Shown piece after piece: positions 16,140 through 26,384 of a stretch of 64,000 nt of DNA (the stretch's first letter is position 1; each line of letters starts with the position of its first letter). Below the pieces are notes generated by a model. It was not told the origin of the DNA and searched no databases. It saw nothing but the letters and a program-made list of their open reading frames with translations. A program made the translations under genes and the position numbers. The DNA lies in NCBI RefSeq assembly GCF_015097055.1, contig NZ_AP023366.1, positions 62,001 through 126,000 on the forward strand, read 5' to 3'. The DNA is from Effusibacillus dendaii (GTDB lineage: Bacteria; Bacillota; Bacilli; Tumebacillales; Effusibacillaceae).

Positions 16140-16206
16140 TGATAAAAATAACCTCGCAGCCTGACAGGTTTGGCCTGATTGCCAGTCCGGAAATGGAGGC
16201 GAGGTT
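16140..16206 (-). terminator. Long hairpin with U tract between the esterase gene and azlC
   Basis: AACCTCGC (16150-16157) pairs with GCGAGGTT (16199-16206). The 41-nt interior can form a second stem (GCCTGA/TCAGGC type). On the minus strand it is followed by TTATTTTTATC. It is a terminator for the esterase gene or an attenuator in the azlC leader; sequence alone does not decide. Confidence 0.55.
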
Positions 16207-16317
16207 CTGTATTAGTGTCGGCCCTGAAATCAATCTGTATTATATATCAGAAATGTTCTGTTTGCTAGTAAATTCAATGTTTTTGTAGAAATGTATCAAT
16301 GTTTGTGGTATGCTGTA

Positions 16318-17064
16318 CTACAGGATGAAGTTGGAAGGCCGGAAAAAGTAACGGAGAGCATCAGGCAGCTCTTTTTGCCAAAACCCCCAGTTATGGTCAC
16401 CCGGTTTTTCCAAATAAACGACAGGAACCTGCTGCTCAGTCAGTAAATCGCGAGTTTGACGATTCAGCTGCAGGAAGTTGTAATAACCGGTCGCTGTTTC
16501 AACAGCCGTTTCCTGTTCTCCCACCAGCATGTAAAGGCGAATGGGAGGGAACGGGCTGGTCTCTCGGATGCGGGTTTGTGTTTCCGGGAAAAAGGCGCCT
16601 GACAAACTGATCACACCTTGGAACCAATCCGGTTGATCGAGCGCGATGTCGAGTGAAACTGTACCGCCTAGGGAATCGCCGGCCAAAATACGCTGTAAGC
16701 CAAAAGCGGGCACTGGATAACGGGATTCTATGGCAGGGATCAGTTCGTCGAGAAAGAACCGACGGTAAGCGGCGTTTCTGGAACCGTTGGTACGGTATTC
16801 TTCCGTACGCTGGGAACGGTCCACATACACACCGACGATCAGGAAGGGACTGACTCCTTCTTCCAAAATCAACTGCTGCGCCAAAGTGGCAATCCGGCCG
16901 TACATGAAGAAGTCTTGTCCATCCTGTGTGTAAAGAATCGGGTAGCTGGCCAGCTCATTAAACCCTGGCGGCAGATAGATGCGCAGATCGATTGTCCGGT
17001 TCAGTTCCTGGCTTTCAATCGAATCGCTGATGACTTTTCGTTTGTAGATTGCTTCGTCGCTCAT
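16318..17064 (-). CDS. Esterase of the enterochelin-esterase/esterase D-like family
   Basis: 248 aa alpha/beta hydrolase. RTIDLRIYLPPGF and YPILYTQDGQDFF open the fold as in Fes/BesA-type esterases. The nucleophile is Ser131 in AGDSLGG, and the catalytic His is in PGDHNWGFW near the C-terminus. No signal peptide, so it is cytoplasmic. The family hydrolyses ester bonds in siderophores or other carboxyl esters; no siderophore genes are nearby, so the substrate is open. The ATG at 17064 gives MSDEAIYKRK; a longer reading from 17145 adds a stretch made of a short direct repeat (GCAAGAAAAT, 17085-17110) and is not taken. Confidence 0.82.
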   Translation of the reverse strand: MSDEAIYKRKVISDSIESQELNRTIDLRIYLPPGFNELASYPILYTQDGQDFFMYGRIATLAQQLILEEGVSPFLIVGVYVDRSQRTEEYRTNGSRNAAYRRFFLDELIPAIESRYPVPAFGLQRILAGDSLGGTVSLDIALDQPDWFQGVISLSGAFFPETQTRIRETSPFPPIRLYMLVGEQETAVETATGYYNFLQLNRQTRDLLTEQQVPVVYLEKPGDHNWGFWQKELPDALRYFFRPSNFIL

Positions 17065-17223
17065 TTGGCGGCGCCCCTTTCGCAAGAAAATGACCGTATG
17101 CAAGAAAATTACCTTATGTCGAATAATTGGATATATGTACGGCAAGCTATTTGTAGCAATTTTGAACGATCAATCCGCATATATCCGATTTTCAATAATC
17201 CACTATAGAAAATCAAGAGGTGA

Positions 17224-18318
<1,095 letters not shown>

Positions 18319-18321
18319 TCC

Positions 18322-19302
18322 ATGGCACAAATGACGATGATACAAGCCATAACGGACGCCATGCGGGTAGAATTGAAACGGGACGACAACGTGTTGGTGT
18401 TCGGGGAAGACGTCGGTAAAAACGGCGGGGTGTTCCGCGCCACCGACGGTTTGCAAAAGGAGTTTGGGGAAAACCGCGTGTTTGATACACCGCTTGCCGA
18501 ATCGGGTATCGGCGGTTTGGCGGTAGGTCTGAGCCTGCAGGGGTTCCGGCCGGTTGCGGAAATCCAGTTTTTCGGATTTGTTTTTGAAGTGTTTGATGAG
18601 ATTGCGGCTCAGGCAGCTCGTATGCGTTTCCGTTCCGGCGGGCATTACAACTGTCCGATCGTGATCCGTTCTCCGTTTGGAGGCGGCGTGAAAACGCCGG
18701 AACTGCATGCGGACAGCCTGGAAGGCCTGATGGCGCAAACACCCGGCGTGAAGGTGGTCATACCTTCCAATCCGTACGACGCAAAGGGCCTCTTGATCTC
18801 AGCGATTCGGGACAATGATCCGGTTATTTTCCTGGAACATATGAAGCTGTACCGTTCATTCCGTGGGGAAGTGCCGGAAGGGGAATATACCGTTCCGATC
18901 GGCAAAGCGAACGTGGTGCAGGACGGAACGGATCTGACCATTGTTACGTACGGCGCGATGGTTCAGACATCTCTCAAAGCGGCGGAAGAAGCGAAAAAAG
19001 CGCGCGGCGCAAACGTGGAAGTGATTGATTTACGCACCGTTTCGCCGATTGATATTGATACGATTTTGCAATCGATTCAAAAAACGAAGCGGGCGGTTGT
19101 CGTGCAGGAAGCGCCTCGCAACTCCGGCGTAGCATCGGAAGTGATGGCACAGATCATGGAGCGGGGTGTGCTGCACCTGGAAGCACCGGTATTGCGCGTC
19201 ACATCGCCAGAAACTCCCTATCCGTTCGCAATGGCTGAAGATGAATGGCTGCCGGATCCGGCACGCGTTTTAAAAGCGATTAACGAAGTGCTCGATTTCT
19301 GA
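18322..19302 (+). CDS. pdhB: Pyruvate dehydrogenase E1 component, beta subunit
   Basis: 326 aa, the normal length. Motifs: [51 protein letters not shown], and [18 protein letters not shown] followed by VVVQEAPR in the C-terminal transketolase domain. It completes the thiamine-diphosphate site at the alpha/beta interface. ATG 18322 lies 3 bp after pdhA with AAGGAGGGG before it, indicating translational coupling; pdhC follows after 25 bp. Confidence 0.94.
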   Translation: MAQMTMIQAITDAMRVELKRDDNVLVFGEDVGKNGGVFRATDGLQKEFGENRVFDTPLAESGIGGLAVGLSLQGFRPVAEIQFFGFVFEVFDEIAAQAARMRFRSGGHYNCPIVIRSPFGGGVKTPELHADSLEGLMAQTPGVKVVIPSNPYDAKGLLISAIRDNDPVIFLEHMKLYRSFRGEVPEGEYTVPIGKANVVQDGTDLTIVTYGAMVQTSLKAAEEAKKARGANVEVIDLRTVSPIDIDTILQSIQKTKRAVVVQEAPRNSGVASEVMAQIMERGVLHLEAPVLRVTSPETPYPFAMAEDEWLPDPARVLKAINEVLDF

Positions 19303-19327
19303 TTCGGACGAAAAGGAGGGAACAAGC

Positions 19328-20740
19328 GTGAGACAATTTGAATTCAAACTGCCGGATATTGGAGAAGGTATTCACGAGGGAGAAATCGTCAAGTGGCATA
19401 TTAAGCCGGGTGACATGGTAGAAGAAGACCAGGCGATTTTGGAAGTGCAAAACGACAAGGCGGTTGTTGAAATTCCCAGTCCGGTAAAAGGAAAAGTGCT
19501 GGAAGTCAAAGTGGCGGAAGGAACGGTGGCAACGGTCGGAACAACCCTGGTCACTTTTGAAATTGAAGGTGAGGCGCCTCCTCAGGCGGAACATGCACCT
19601 GCACAGGAAGCAGGCGCGGCGGACGCTGCCAACGAACATCCGGCCAACAGAGGACCGGAGTCTGCTGCGGCGGCAGCGCAACAACCACCTGCTGCCCAGA
19701 CGACAGCCGCAGCGCCGTCTCAACCGGCAGCCGCCCCAGGCAACGCGCTGCCCCCAGCCAATCCGAATGTGTTGGCGATGCCAAGTGTCCGCAAGTTTGC
19801 CCGTGAACAGGGAATTGATATCAATACGGTAAGAGGCACGGGACCAAAAGGACGGATTACCCGGGAAGATGTATGGAATGCAAAATCGGGTGCAGCAGCG
19901 GCTCCTGATCATGCCGATATTGCGCAGGCTGAGCTTCAAAATGCGGGCAATCTGGAGACGCCTGCAGCGGCGGCTCAAGGGACCGACACAGCGGTGGCGC
20001 AGGGAGCGCCTGCGGCGGCAAAACGTCCGGTCTCACAGCTGGCAGAAGAACGTGTGCCTTTAAAAGGTGTTCGCAAGGTCATCGCATCGGCGATGGCGAA
20101 ATCGGTTTATACAGCGCCGCATGTCACCATTATGGATGAGGCGAATGTCAGCAAGCTGGTGCAAATTCGCAGTCAACTGAAGCCGACGGCAGAACAGAAA
20201 GGCAGCAAACTTACCTATCTGCCGTTTGTCGTCAAAGCGGTTGTCAGCGCGCTGCGAAAGTTCCCGACGCTCAACGCATCGCTTGATGACGAAAAAAGCG
20301 AAATCGTGTATAAATATAACTATAACATCGGTATTGCCACCGATACGGACAACGGTTTGATGGTTCCTGTCGTGTTTGACGCCGACCGTAAAAGCATGTG
20401 GACGATTGCGGACGAAATCCGGGATCTGGCCGGACGTGCCAGAGAAGGCAAGCTGGCGCCAAACGAGATGAAAGGAAGCACATTCTCCATTACCAACATC
20501 GGCTCGGCAGGCGGTATGTTCTTTACGCCGGTGATTAATTATCCGGAAGTTGCGATTCTCGGCACCGGACGCATTTCTGAGAAGCCGGTCGTCATGGATG
20601 GCGCTGTTGCCATCGCACCCGTTATGGCATTGTCGCTGAGCTTTGACCATCGGTTGATTGACGGAGCAACCGCGCAAATGTTTATGAACCATCTGAAACA
20701 ATTGCTGGAAGAACCGAACATGTTACTGATGGAGGTGTAA
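19328..20740 (+). CDS. pdhC: Dihydrolipoamide acetyltransferase (E2) of pyruvate dehydrogenase
   Basis: 470 aa. One lipoyl domain (1-80) with the lipoylated lysine in [10 protein letters not shown], an Ala/Pro-rich flexible linker (about 84-150), the E1/E3-binding domain (about 155-190: [20 protein letters not shown]), a second Ala-rich linker, and the catalytic CoA-acyltransferase domain from about 235 to the end, with the active site [10 protein letters not shown]2 forms the core of the complex and transfers acetyl from lipoamide to CoA. The start is GTG 19328 after AAGGAGGG. pdhD begins 2 bp after the stop. Confidence 0.94.
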   Translation: MRQFEFKLPDIGEGIHEGEIVKWHIKPGDMVEEDQAILEVQNDKAVVEIPSPVKGKVLEVKVAEGTVATVGTTLVTFEIEGEAPPQAEHAPAQEAGAADAANEHPANRGPESAAAAAQQPPAAQTTAAAPSQPAAAPGNALPPANPNVLAMPSVRKFAREQGIDINTVRGTGPKGRITREDVWNAKSGAAAAPDHADIAQAELQNAGNLETPAAAAQGTDTAVAQGAPAAAKRPVSQLAEERVPLKGVRKVIASAMAKSVYTAPHVTIMDEANVSKLVQIRSQLKPTAEQKGSKLTYLPFVVKAVVSALRKFPTLNASLDDEKSEIVYKYNYNIGIATDTDNGLMVPVVFDADRKSMWTIADEIRDLAGRAREGKLAPNEMKGSTFSITNIGSAGGMFFTPVINYPEVAILGTGRISEKPVVMDGAVAIAPVMALSLSFDHRLIDGATAQMFMNHLKQLLEEPNMLLMEV

Positions 20741-20742
20741 CT

Positions 20743-22155
20743 ATGGTTGTCGGAGAATTTACCACCGAGGTCGACGTTCTGGTTCTGGGAGCGGGGCCGG
20801 GAGGTTATGTGGCGGCGATCCGGGCTGCTCAACTGGGCAAAAAAGTGATGGTGGTTGAGAAGGCCGAAGTGGGCGGCGTGTGCCTGAATCGCGGCTGCAT
20901 CCCGAGCAAAGCGTTAATTTCCGCCGCGCATCGGTATGAAGAAATGAACCATTCGGATGACATGGGGTTAACTGCGGATGGCGTAAAAGTCGATTTTTCA
21001 AAAGTTCAGGCCTGGAAACAGACCGTGGTTGGGAAGCTGACAGGCGGCGTCGGTTCGCTTCTGAAAGGAAACGGCGTTGAACTCGTGCAGGGGGAAGCGT
21101 TGTTTGTCACCCCAAACGAAGTTCGCGTATACCAGGGAAACGAGTTCAACCGCTACAAATTCAACCATTGTATTATTGCGACCGGTTCCCGTCCGATTGA
21201 ATTGAGAGCATTTCCGTTTGGCAAGCGCATCATTTCCTCGACGGAGGCGCTGTCCCTGCCGGAAATACCGAAAAGTATGGTGGTCATCGGAGGCGGTTAT
21301 ATCGGGATCGAACTGGGACAGATGTATGCCAAATTCGGCTGTCAGGTAACGGTGATTGAGGGAACCGAGCAGATTTTGCCACTGTTTGAAAACGAGATTG
21401 TACGCTGGGTGCAGCGCAGGCTGAAAAAAGACGGTGTCACCGTACATACGAAAGCAAAAGCGGTGTCTGCCGAGCAAACCGACACGGGCGTAACGCTCAA
21501 ATACGAGATCAACGGCGAACAGAAAGAGATTACAGCCGACTATTTGCTGGTGACGGTTGGGCGCGTGCCGAACACGGATGAACTGGGACTGGATCAGGTC
21601 GGCATTAAGAAAAATGAGCGCGGTTTGATCGAAGTGGACCACCAGTGCAAAACGAATGTGGAAAACGTCTATGCAATCGGCGATGTAACAGCCGGACCTG
21701 CATTGGCTCACAAGGCTTCTTATGAGGGGAAAGTGGCGGCAGAAGTAATTGCCGGGCACAACAGCGCGGTCGATTATAAATGCATTCCGTCGGTCGTGTT
21801 CTCAGATCCGGAAATTGCCAGCGTAGGACTCAGTGAAACGGAAGCGAAAGAACAGGGCCATACCGTGGCAACGGGCAAATTCAACTATGCGGCAAACGGC
21901 CGGGCGCTTTCTTTGAATGCGAACGAAGGGTTTGTCAAAGTGGTTGCCGACAAAGAAAGCGGCATTGTGCTTGGCTGCCAGATTGTCGGTCCGGGGGCAC
22001 CCGATTTGATTGCAGAGATGGGGTTGGCAATCGAAATGGGAGCGTCACTGGAAGATATCGCATTGACCATCCATGCTCACCCGACGCTGGGCGAAATGGT
22101 GATGGAAGCGACTGAGAACGCGTTGGGACAGGGTGTGCACACACTGACGAAGTGA
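20743..22155 (+). CDS. pdhD: Dihydrolipoyl dehydrogenase (E3)
   Basis: 470 aa flavoprotein. FAD-binding LVLGAGPGGYVAAIRAAQLG, redox-active disulfide GGVCLNRGCIPSKAL, NAD-binding VVIGGGYIGIELG, second FAD motif TNVENVYAIGDV and the C-terminal active-site His in HAHPTLGEM are all present. E3 reoxidises dihydrolipoamide with NAD+. It is the last gene of the pdhABCD operon and is followed by a terminator hairpin at 22175. E3 may also serve other 2-oxo acid complexes, none of which is encoded in this window. Confidence 0.95.
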   Translation: MVVGEFTTEVDVLVLGAGPGGYVAAIRAAQLGKKVMVVEKAEVGGVCLNRGCIPSKALISAAHRYEEMNHSDDMGLTADGVKVDFSKVQAWKQTVVGKLTGGVGSLLKGNGVELVQGEALFVTPNEVRVYQGNEFNRYKFNHCIIATGSRPIELRAFPFGKRIISSTEALSLPEIPKSMVVIGGGYIGIELGQMYAKFGCQVTVIEGTEQILPLFENEIVRWVQRRLKKDGVTVHTKAKAVSAEQTDTGVTLKYEINGEQKEITADYLLVTVGRVPNTDELGLDQVGIKKNERGLIEVDHQCKTNVENVYAIGDVTAGPALAHKASYEGKVAAEVIAGHNSAVDYKCIPSVVFSDPEIASVGLSETEAKEQGHTVATGKFNYAANGRALSLNANEGFVKVVADKESGIVLGCQIVGPGAPDLIAEMGLAIEMGASLEDIALTIHAHPTLGEMVMEATENALGQGVHTLTK

Positions 22156-22174
22156 TCAAACGAATAAATGTACG

Positions 22175-22206
22175 AACCGTCTGCTGTTAGCGGCAGGCGG
22201 TTTTTC
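22175..22206 (+). terminator. Terminator of the pdh operon
   Basis: ACCGTCTGC and GCAGGCGGT arms (one G-T pair) around a TGTTAGC loop, then TTTTT. Confidence 0.8.
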
Positions 22207-22366
22207 GTATTCAAGTGGATTCACACGAATAGAATCTTCTCACATGATTCAGGGCTCATTTGGAGTGTGTTTTTTCTTTTCGTGGATATTTGTTTTGCAA
22301 AGGAGTGAATGGGAGCTGACAGGCTGGGCACCTTAAAGTGAAAACAGTAGATCGGAGGATGTAGAG

Positions 22367-22621
22367 ATGAGCCCTGACAACAAAGTAAATCAGGCAAGTG
22401 ACGCAAACGATCAGGCGTTGTTGAACACCGCCCAAGTGGTGGGGCAGGAAGTTTCAAAAGATGTGAACCGTCTTACGAAAGACGACGAAAATCCGGAAGG
22501 CGCTTTGCAAACGACCCACGTACAAGTGATGGATTCCTACCGGGAGGGTACGATTGACGCCACGATAGAAGATTCGGCCAATGAGGTGAACGAAATACCT
22601 CGAACTGGATATGAACAGTAG
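22367..22621 (+). CDS. Small hydrophilic hypothetical protein
   Basis: 84 aa, highly acidic and polar (DNKVNQASDANDQ; DENPEGALQ), no membrane segment and no recognised domain. ATG 22367 follows CGGAGGATG. It is a stand-alone gene between the pdh terminator and the terminator at 22703. The composition, with many Asn, Asp, Gln and Glu, would suit a small intrinsically disordered protein of the kind common in spore-formers; that is only an impression. Confidence 0.6.
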   Translation: MSPDNKVNQASDANDQALLNTAQVVGQEVSKDVNRLTKDDENPEGALQTTHVQVMDSYREGTIDATIEDSANEVNEIPRTGYEQ

Positions 22622-22702
22622 GGACGTTACCTGGGGAGAAGACACGCCTGCGAACAGTGGGGCGGAAGACTTGGAAAACAGACTGATACGCAGTGCAATA
22701 CC

Positions 22703-22737
22703 GACCTGTCGTCTCGGCATGAGACGGCAGGTTTTTT
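22703..22737 (+). terminator. Terminator after the small hydrophilic protein gene
   Basis: ACCTGTCGTCTC (22704-22715) pairs with GAGACGGCAGGT (22721-22732, one G-T pair) and is followed by TTTTT. Confidence 0.85.
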
Positions 22738-22855
22738 GCTCTCTATTCGTGTGCCCAAAATCACATTCATTTGATGATTTCCGTCACGGCAGTCCCGCTA
22801 CCCACATCGTACAGTTAAGACAGGATCCATTAACTGTCATTTGGAGGGATTTGAC

Positions 22856-23056
22856 ATGAGCCAATTTGCTGCAACCGTGGTGGCGCCTGAGTACTCACCG
22901 CACCTGAAGCACAAAGTGAATTTTGATACGTTTGACAATCTCCGCCCGGGCGGGCTTGTTTACCTGGGAGTATCTGGAACAGGGTCCGACCCGGTTTCAG
23001 ATCAAAATCGGCCGGGTGTGACGGGGTGGCGATATGCCAGAGATAGCTGTCATTGA
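22856..23056 (+). CDS. Small hypothetical protein
   Basis: 66 aa beginning MSQFAATVVAPEYSPHLKHK, with a TTTGGAGGGAT ribosome site before ATG 22856. No domain is recognised. Its last 23 bp overlap the start of the next small gene in another frame, so either the two are translationally coupled or an ancestral frame has been broken between them. Confidence 0.5.
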   Translation: MSQFAATVVAPEYSPHLKHKVNFDTFDNLRPGGLVYLGVSGTGSDPVSDQNRPGVTGWRYARDSCH

Positions 23057-23279
23057 TGAAAAAACCATTCGGATCAAGGTCCGCCTGGAAGACGCCATCC
23101 AAATGGTGAGCGAAGCGAGTCGGAACGTGGAATTGTATGCGAATGAAATCATTGCGATTTACGAAAAAATGCCCGGTTTTGAGTACACAAACTTTTGCTT
23201 TTATGCGTACGACACAGCCCGCCTGTTTGAAAAAATGCTGGGTGTCAATCCGCGGGACGGATGCCGACAGGTTCTCTGA
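23034..23279 (+). CDS. Small hypothetical protein
   Basis: 81 aa (MPEIAVIDEKTIRIKVRLED...), mostly helical and charged, with no membrane span. ATG 23034 has GGGGTGG upstream. The regular amphipathic pattern (VRLEDAIQMVSEASRNVELY) looks like real protein sequence. Family not recognised. A terminator follows. Confidence 0.6.
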   Translation: MPEIAVIDEKTIRIKVRLEDAIQMVSEASRNVELYANEIIAIYEKMPGFEYTNFCFYAYDTARLFEKMLGVNPRDGCRQVL

Positions 23280-23324
23280 AATGGGTGGAATAACAAGTTC
23301 AGTAGAATAATCAGTTTAACAAAA

Positions 23325-23357
23325 GTGGACGCCCCCCCTAACGGGGGCGTCCGTTTG
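23325..23357 (+). terminator. Terminator after the small-ORF pair
   Basis: GGACGCCCCC (23327-23336) pairs with GGGGGCGTCC (23343-23352) and is followed by GTTT. The chemoreceptor gene converges from the other side. Confidence 0.75.
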
Positions 23358-23407
23358 GATTATAAGTCCGAATCGGCGAATTGGCAATACACACGGGTAA
23401 AATCCAC

Positions 23408-25120
23408 CTATAGAGCAAATCGATGGACGGTGGACTGCAGTTCGCCTGCCATTTTGGCAAGAACAGTTGCGGCGGAAGCAATCTCCTGCATGGAAGCGTG
23501 TTGCTGCTCGGCAGCGGCCGCCACATTTTGCGTATTGGAAGCGGATTGTTCGGAGACTCGGCTGATGCCCTCCATCGTGTCCACCATCGTTTGGGTACCG
23601 GCGTTAATCTGTTGCACTGTACTGGAGATTTCGTGAATCTGGCCGGAAACGTTTGCAATCGCCTGTAATATTTCAGCAAAGGAAGATGACGTTTCGTTTG
23701 CCAGCAAAATCCCGTCTTTTACGGCAACCGTGCCATCCTGCATGGCGGCCACCGCGTTCTCGATCTCAGTTCGAATCTGACTGATAATCAACCGGATTTC
23801 ACCTGCTGCCGATGCAGATTCTTCTGCCAGTTTCCGCACTTCATCGGCCACGACGGCAAATCCGCGTCCCTGCTCACCGGCTCTGGCCGCTTCAATCGCT
23901 GCATTAAGCGCCAGCAAATTGGTTTGTTCGGCAATCGAGGTAATCAATCCGACAATTTGCCCAATTTCAGCCGATTTTTGATGCAATTTCTGGATGACCT
24001 CGGAAGAGGCAAGTACTTTCTCGTCAATTTGATTCATCTGGCCGATCATTTTATTGATCGACTGGTTGCCGTTCTCAGCCGACTGGGAAGTTTGCACGGA
24101 AGCGGCGCTCACTGCTTCCACGCTTGCCGCAATTTGTTGAATGCCGCCTGATATTTCCGTTACGGCACGAGATGCCTGCTGCACGGCTGACAATTGTTCA
24201 TCCGTACCTATCGCCACTTCCTGCATCGAGATGGTGATCTGTTCGTTCGCTTTACTGCTCTGGTCAGTGCTCTGGGTTAACTGTTGCGCCGTCTTGGTTA
24301 CACGGTCGGCATTGGATGAAACCTGCCGAATCAGATCACGCAGATTGCCTGCCATTGTATTGATGTCTTCCGTCAGCCTGCCTATCTCATCCCGAGTGGA
24401 AACGGGCAGATCGGTGGCTGTCAAATTTCCGGACGCAATCTGTTTCGCTCGTTCTGTCACAGAAAGGATCGGCTTTACCATCCGACGGGACATAAAAAAT
24501 CCGATTATACCAGCCAAAATCGGGAATATGCCGCCGAACTGCAGTGTCGAACGTAAATTTTCCCATGTACGGGAGGAGATGACAGAAGCGTCAAAATCGA
24601 TGGCCATCATGGCAATGACTTCCTGACCAGGGTCGTGATTCTTATAAATCGGTGAATAACCGGTTTGCCTCGCAGCGCTCCCAAACTGATAAATATCCGA
24701 ATACCCCGGGTGTTTCATCGTTTTCATCATGTCGATTGTCTGAGGGTCGACAGGGAACCGGTCCCCTGCTTTAAATCCTTCCTGTATCAAATGTTTGTCG
24801 GGGGCCAGCAATTTGCCGTCGAGTGTCATGATCGAAGCGTTTTTGAAAATTGGCTTGTGGTCAATAATCCAATCGATCTTGGACTGAATGGCAGGGGTGA
24901 CAGGACCTCCCTGCAATAAGCTTTCCACTTCCGCCGGGCTGAACAACCCGCTCGTGATGCTGGCGCAACCGTAGAGTTCCTCGCCGGTCGCTTTTTTCAT
25001 CTGACCGAAATTTACGTAGTACCCAACCGCTAAAATGGATAAGACGCTAAATAATACCAAAAAAATGGATAGAAGCGTAATTTTTGCCGATAATCCAATC
25101 GATCTCTTTGTACGATTCAT
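23408..25120 (-). CDS. Methyl-accepting chemotaxis protein
   Basis: 570 aa. A first membrane span (about 10-32), an extracytoplasmic single-Cache-like sensor (about 33-190: [19 protein letters not shown], then [22 protein letters not shown]), a second span (about 200-220), a HAMP domain ([20 protein letters not shown]) and a long coiled-coil signalling domain with the conserved hairpin tip [40 protein letters not shown]. It senses an unknown external ligand and signals to CheA/CheW, which are not in this window. The ATG at 25120 has TTGGAGG upstream; a longer reading to 25147 is less likely. A perfect palindrome lies 72-89 bp upstream. Confidence 0.92.
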   Translation of the reverse strand: MNRTKRSIGLSAKITLLSIFLVLFSVLSILAVGYYVNFGQMKKATGEELYGCASITSGLFSPAEVESLLQGGPVTPAIQSKIDWIIDHKPIFKNASIMTLDGKLLAPDKHLIQEGFKAGDRFPVDPQTIDMMKTMKHPGYSDIYQFGSAARQTGYSPIYKNHDPGQEVIAMMAIDFDASVISSRTWENLRSTLQFGGIFPILAGIIGFFMSRRMVKPILSVTERAKQIASGNLTATDLPVSTRDEIGRLTEDINTMAGNLRDLIRQVSSNADRVTKTAQQLTQSTDQSSKANEQITISMQEVAIGTDEQLSAVQQASRAVTEISGGIQQIAASVEAVSAASVQTSQSAENGNQSINKMIGQMNQIDEKVLASSEVIQKLHQKSAEIGQIVGLITSIAEQTNLLALNAAIEAARAGEQGRGFAVVADEVRKLAEESASAAGEIRLIISQIRTEIENAVAAMQDGTVAVKDGILLANETSSSFAEILQAIANVSGQIHEISSTVQQINAGTQTMVDTMEGISRVSEQSASNTQNVAAAAEQQHASMQEIASAATVLAKMAGELQSTVHRFAL

Positions 25121-25191
25121 GTACAAGACCTCCAATCGTTTGAACAATTTCTTTTTAAAATTTATTTTATAAATTAATTTAAAAATGCTAT

Positions 25192-25209
25192 ATCAGGGAA
25201 TTCCCTGAT
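25192..25209. promoter_or_regulatory. Perfect 18-bp palindrome upstream of the chemoreceptor gene
   Basis: ATCAGGGAATTCCCTGAT is self-complementary over 18 bp and lies 72-89 bp upstream of the start at 25120, in AT-rich promoter-like sequence. This is the shape of a dimeric repressor or activator site. The regulator is unknown. Confidence 0.5.
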
Positions 25210-25256
25210 GCTGAGGGAAATTTTCCCCTTATTTGTGTCCGGTTTATGGCTAAAAT

Positions 25257-25285
25257 GTGAAAAGAGCCCTTGGAAGGGCTCTTTC
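25257..25285. terminator. Bidirectional terminator hairpin
   Basis: AAAGAGCCCT (25261-25270) pairs perfectly with AGGGCTCTTT (25275-25284) around TGGA. T runs exist on both strands (TCTTTC on plus, CTTTTCAC on minus). Confidence 0.7.
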
Positions 25286-25293
25286 AGCGTGTT

Positions 25294-25497
25294 CCTGAAA
25301 GAAGCGGACGTGCAGACACCGCATCTCGCGGACAGATGCGAAAGGCGGCTTTCCTGTCGGGAAGTCGCAACCGACTTATCGACGGAGTATCACATACGTC
25401 GTGTCTCTCCTGTCTCAAGGTGAAGTCGGTTTCTTCTTCCGGAAGCAAACGCATCTGAATCCGGGCAAGCGATACCCGCACGTCCGCTTCAGATCAG
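25294..25497 (-). ncRNA. Candidate structured RNA or palindromic element, about 200 nt
   Basis: A nested series of inverted repeats spans the gap: GAAGCGGACGTGC (25301-25313) with 25478-25490 (13 bp, extended outward by CCTGA/TCAGG), CAGATGCG (25333-25340) with CGCATCTG (25450-25457), AACCGACTT (25369-25377) with AAGTCGGTT (25423-25431), and GACG/CGTC inside. Together they make one long interrupted rod. On the minus strand it is followed 10 bp later by the terminator at 25284-25257, as a non-coding RNA would be. A 6S-like RNA, a 3'-UTR element of the ABC operon or a non-autonomous mobile element are all possible. No protein frame with a ribosome site covers it. Confidence 0.45.
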
Positions 25498-25578
25498 GGC
25501 AAGCAGACGCATCCGCCCTCACGATGCAACCCTGTCTCTAAGCGCGGTGCTTTTGTGAGGATGGCAGGTTTCCGTGGT

Positions 25579-26382
25579 TTACGACCCTGTGCTCTGATAA
25601 TGGCGAATCCCCCAACGCCAAGCGAAGAATGCAATTATACAAAGAATCAAGGCGACCGCCGGGGAAGCGTATGCCAGCCAGGAGTAGCCGCCGAGCTTTT
25701 CCCATTTTCCCAAAAGCAAAAGGGACGGATAATAGTTCATAAAAGCAAACGGCAACACAAATGTAACAATCGCCCGAACGCCGCGGTTAAACATGTCGAG
25801 CGGATACTGCTGGACCAAACCAAAGCTGAACTGTGTGGCCGCGTTTACAATTGCCCGCGAGCGGCCTGTTTTAAATGAGATGGTAGACATAATCAAGATG
25901 ATCGACACCTCGACCGTCGTTGAGGCCGGAACGATTAAAATAAACCAGGCCCACAAGGCCGGAGACCAGGAAAGCCCAAGGTAATGATAGGCAATCCCCA
26001 ACATCGTGGAAGACAAAATCAGGTCGCCGATGCCAAGATAGTGGACTTCCCGCCCGATAAACTGAATGAACGGGGAGGCGGGCCTTGTCAGAAATCCATC
26101 AAATGTCCCCTGCACGATGTAGTCATCCAGCATGTTGATCTGCCGGAACAGAATCGCCCGGAACGAGTGACCGAGCAGCCACAAGTTGTAAAGAAACACA
26201 ATTTCCCAAAACGTCCATCCGTGCAGGTTGTTAAACCGTTGCAGCAGCACCCATGTGGTTCCGAGTGAGGCGGCGTTGAGAACAAACACGCCGAGAATTC
26301 CCATCAAAAAATCGGCCCTGTACTGCAACCGGGACAGGATCGCGGCGCGCACCATTGTGACATATACTTGCAGCGAATGCAT
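25579..26382 (-). CDS. ABC-2 family transporter permease
   Basis: 267 aa with six hydrophobic segments. The pattern (QYRADFLMGILGVFVLNAASLGTTWVLL; GTFDGFLTRPASPFIQFIGREV; later FVLPFAFMNYYPSLLLLGK) fits the ABC-2 family-1 permeases (PF06182 type) that occur as pairs next to a NatA-like ATPase. The ATG at 26382 follows AAGGAGGGTAAG; a longer reading from 26463 lies in the preceding gene. It is the last gene of a three-gene export operon. Substrate unknown; homologous systems have been linked to antibiotic or signal export. Confidence 0.85.
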   Translation of the reverse strand: MHSLQVYVTMVRAAILSRLQYRADFLMGILGVFVLNAASLGTTWVLLQRFNNLHGWTFWEIVFLYNLWLLGHSFRAILFRQINMLDDYIVQGTFDGFLTRPASPFIQFIGREVHYLGIGDLILSSTMLGIAYHYLGLSWSPALWAWFILIVPASTTVEVSIILIMSTISFKTGRSRAIVNAATQFSFGLVQQYPLDMFNRGVRAIVTFVLPFAFMNYYPSLLLLGKWEKLGGYSWLAYASPAVALILCIIAFFAWRWGIRHYQSTGS

Positions 26383-26384
26383 AC

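Noticed and set aside
22856-23279. Single gene broken by a frameshift across the two small overlapping frames
   Set aside because: Each frame has its own start and ribosome site, and no family is known that would span both. Left as two genes, with this alternative open.
25208-25458. Open frames through the palindromic element
   Set aside because: No ribosome sites and no protein-like pattern; the inverted repeats explain the sequence better.
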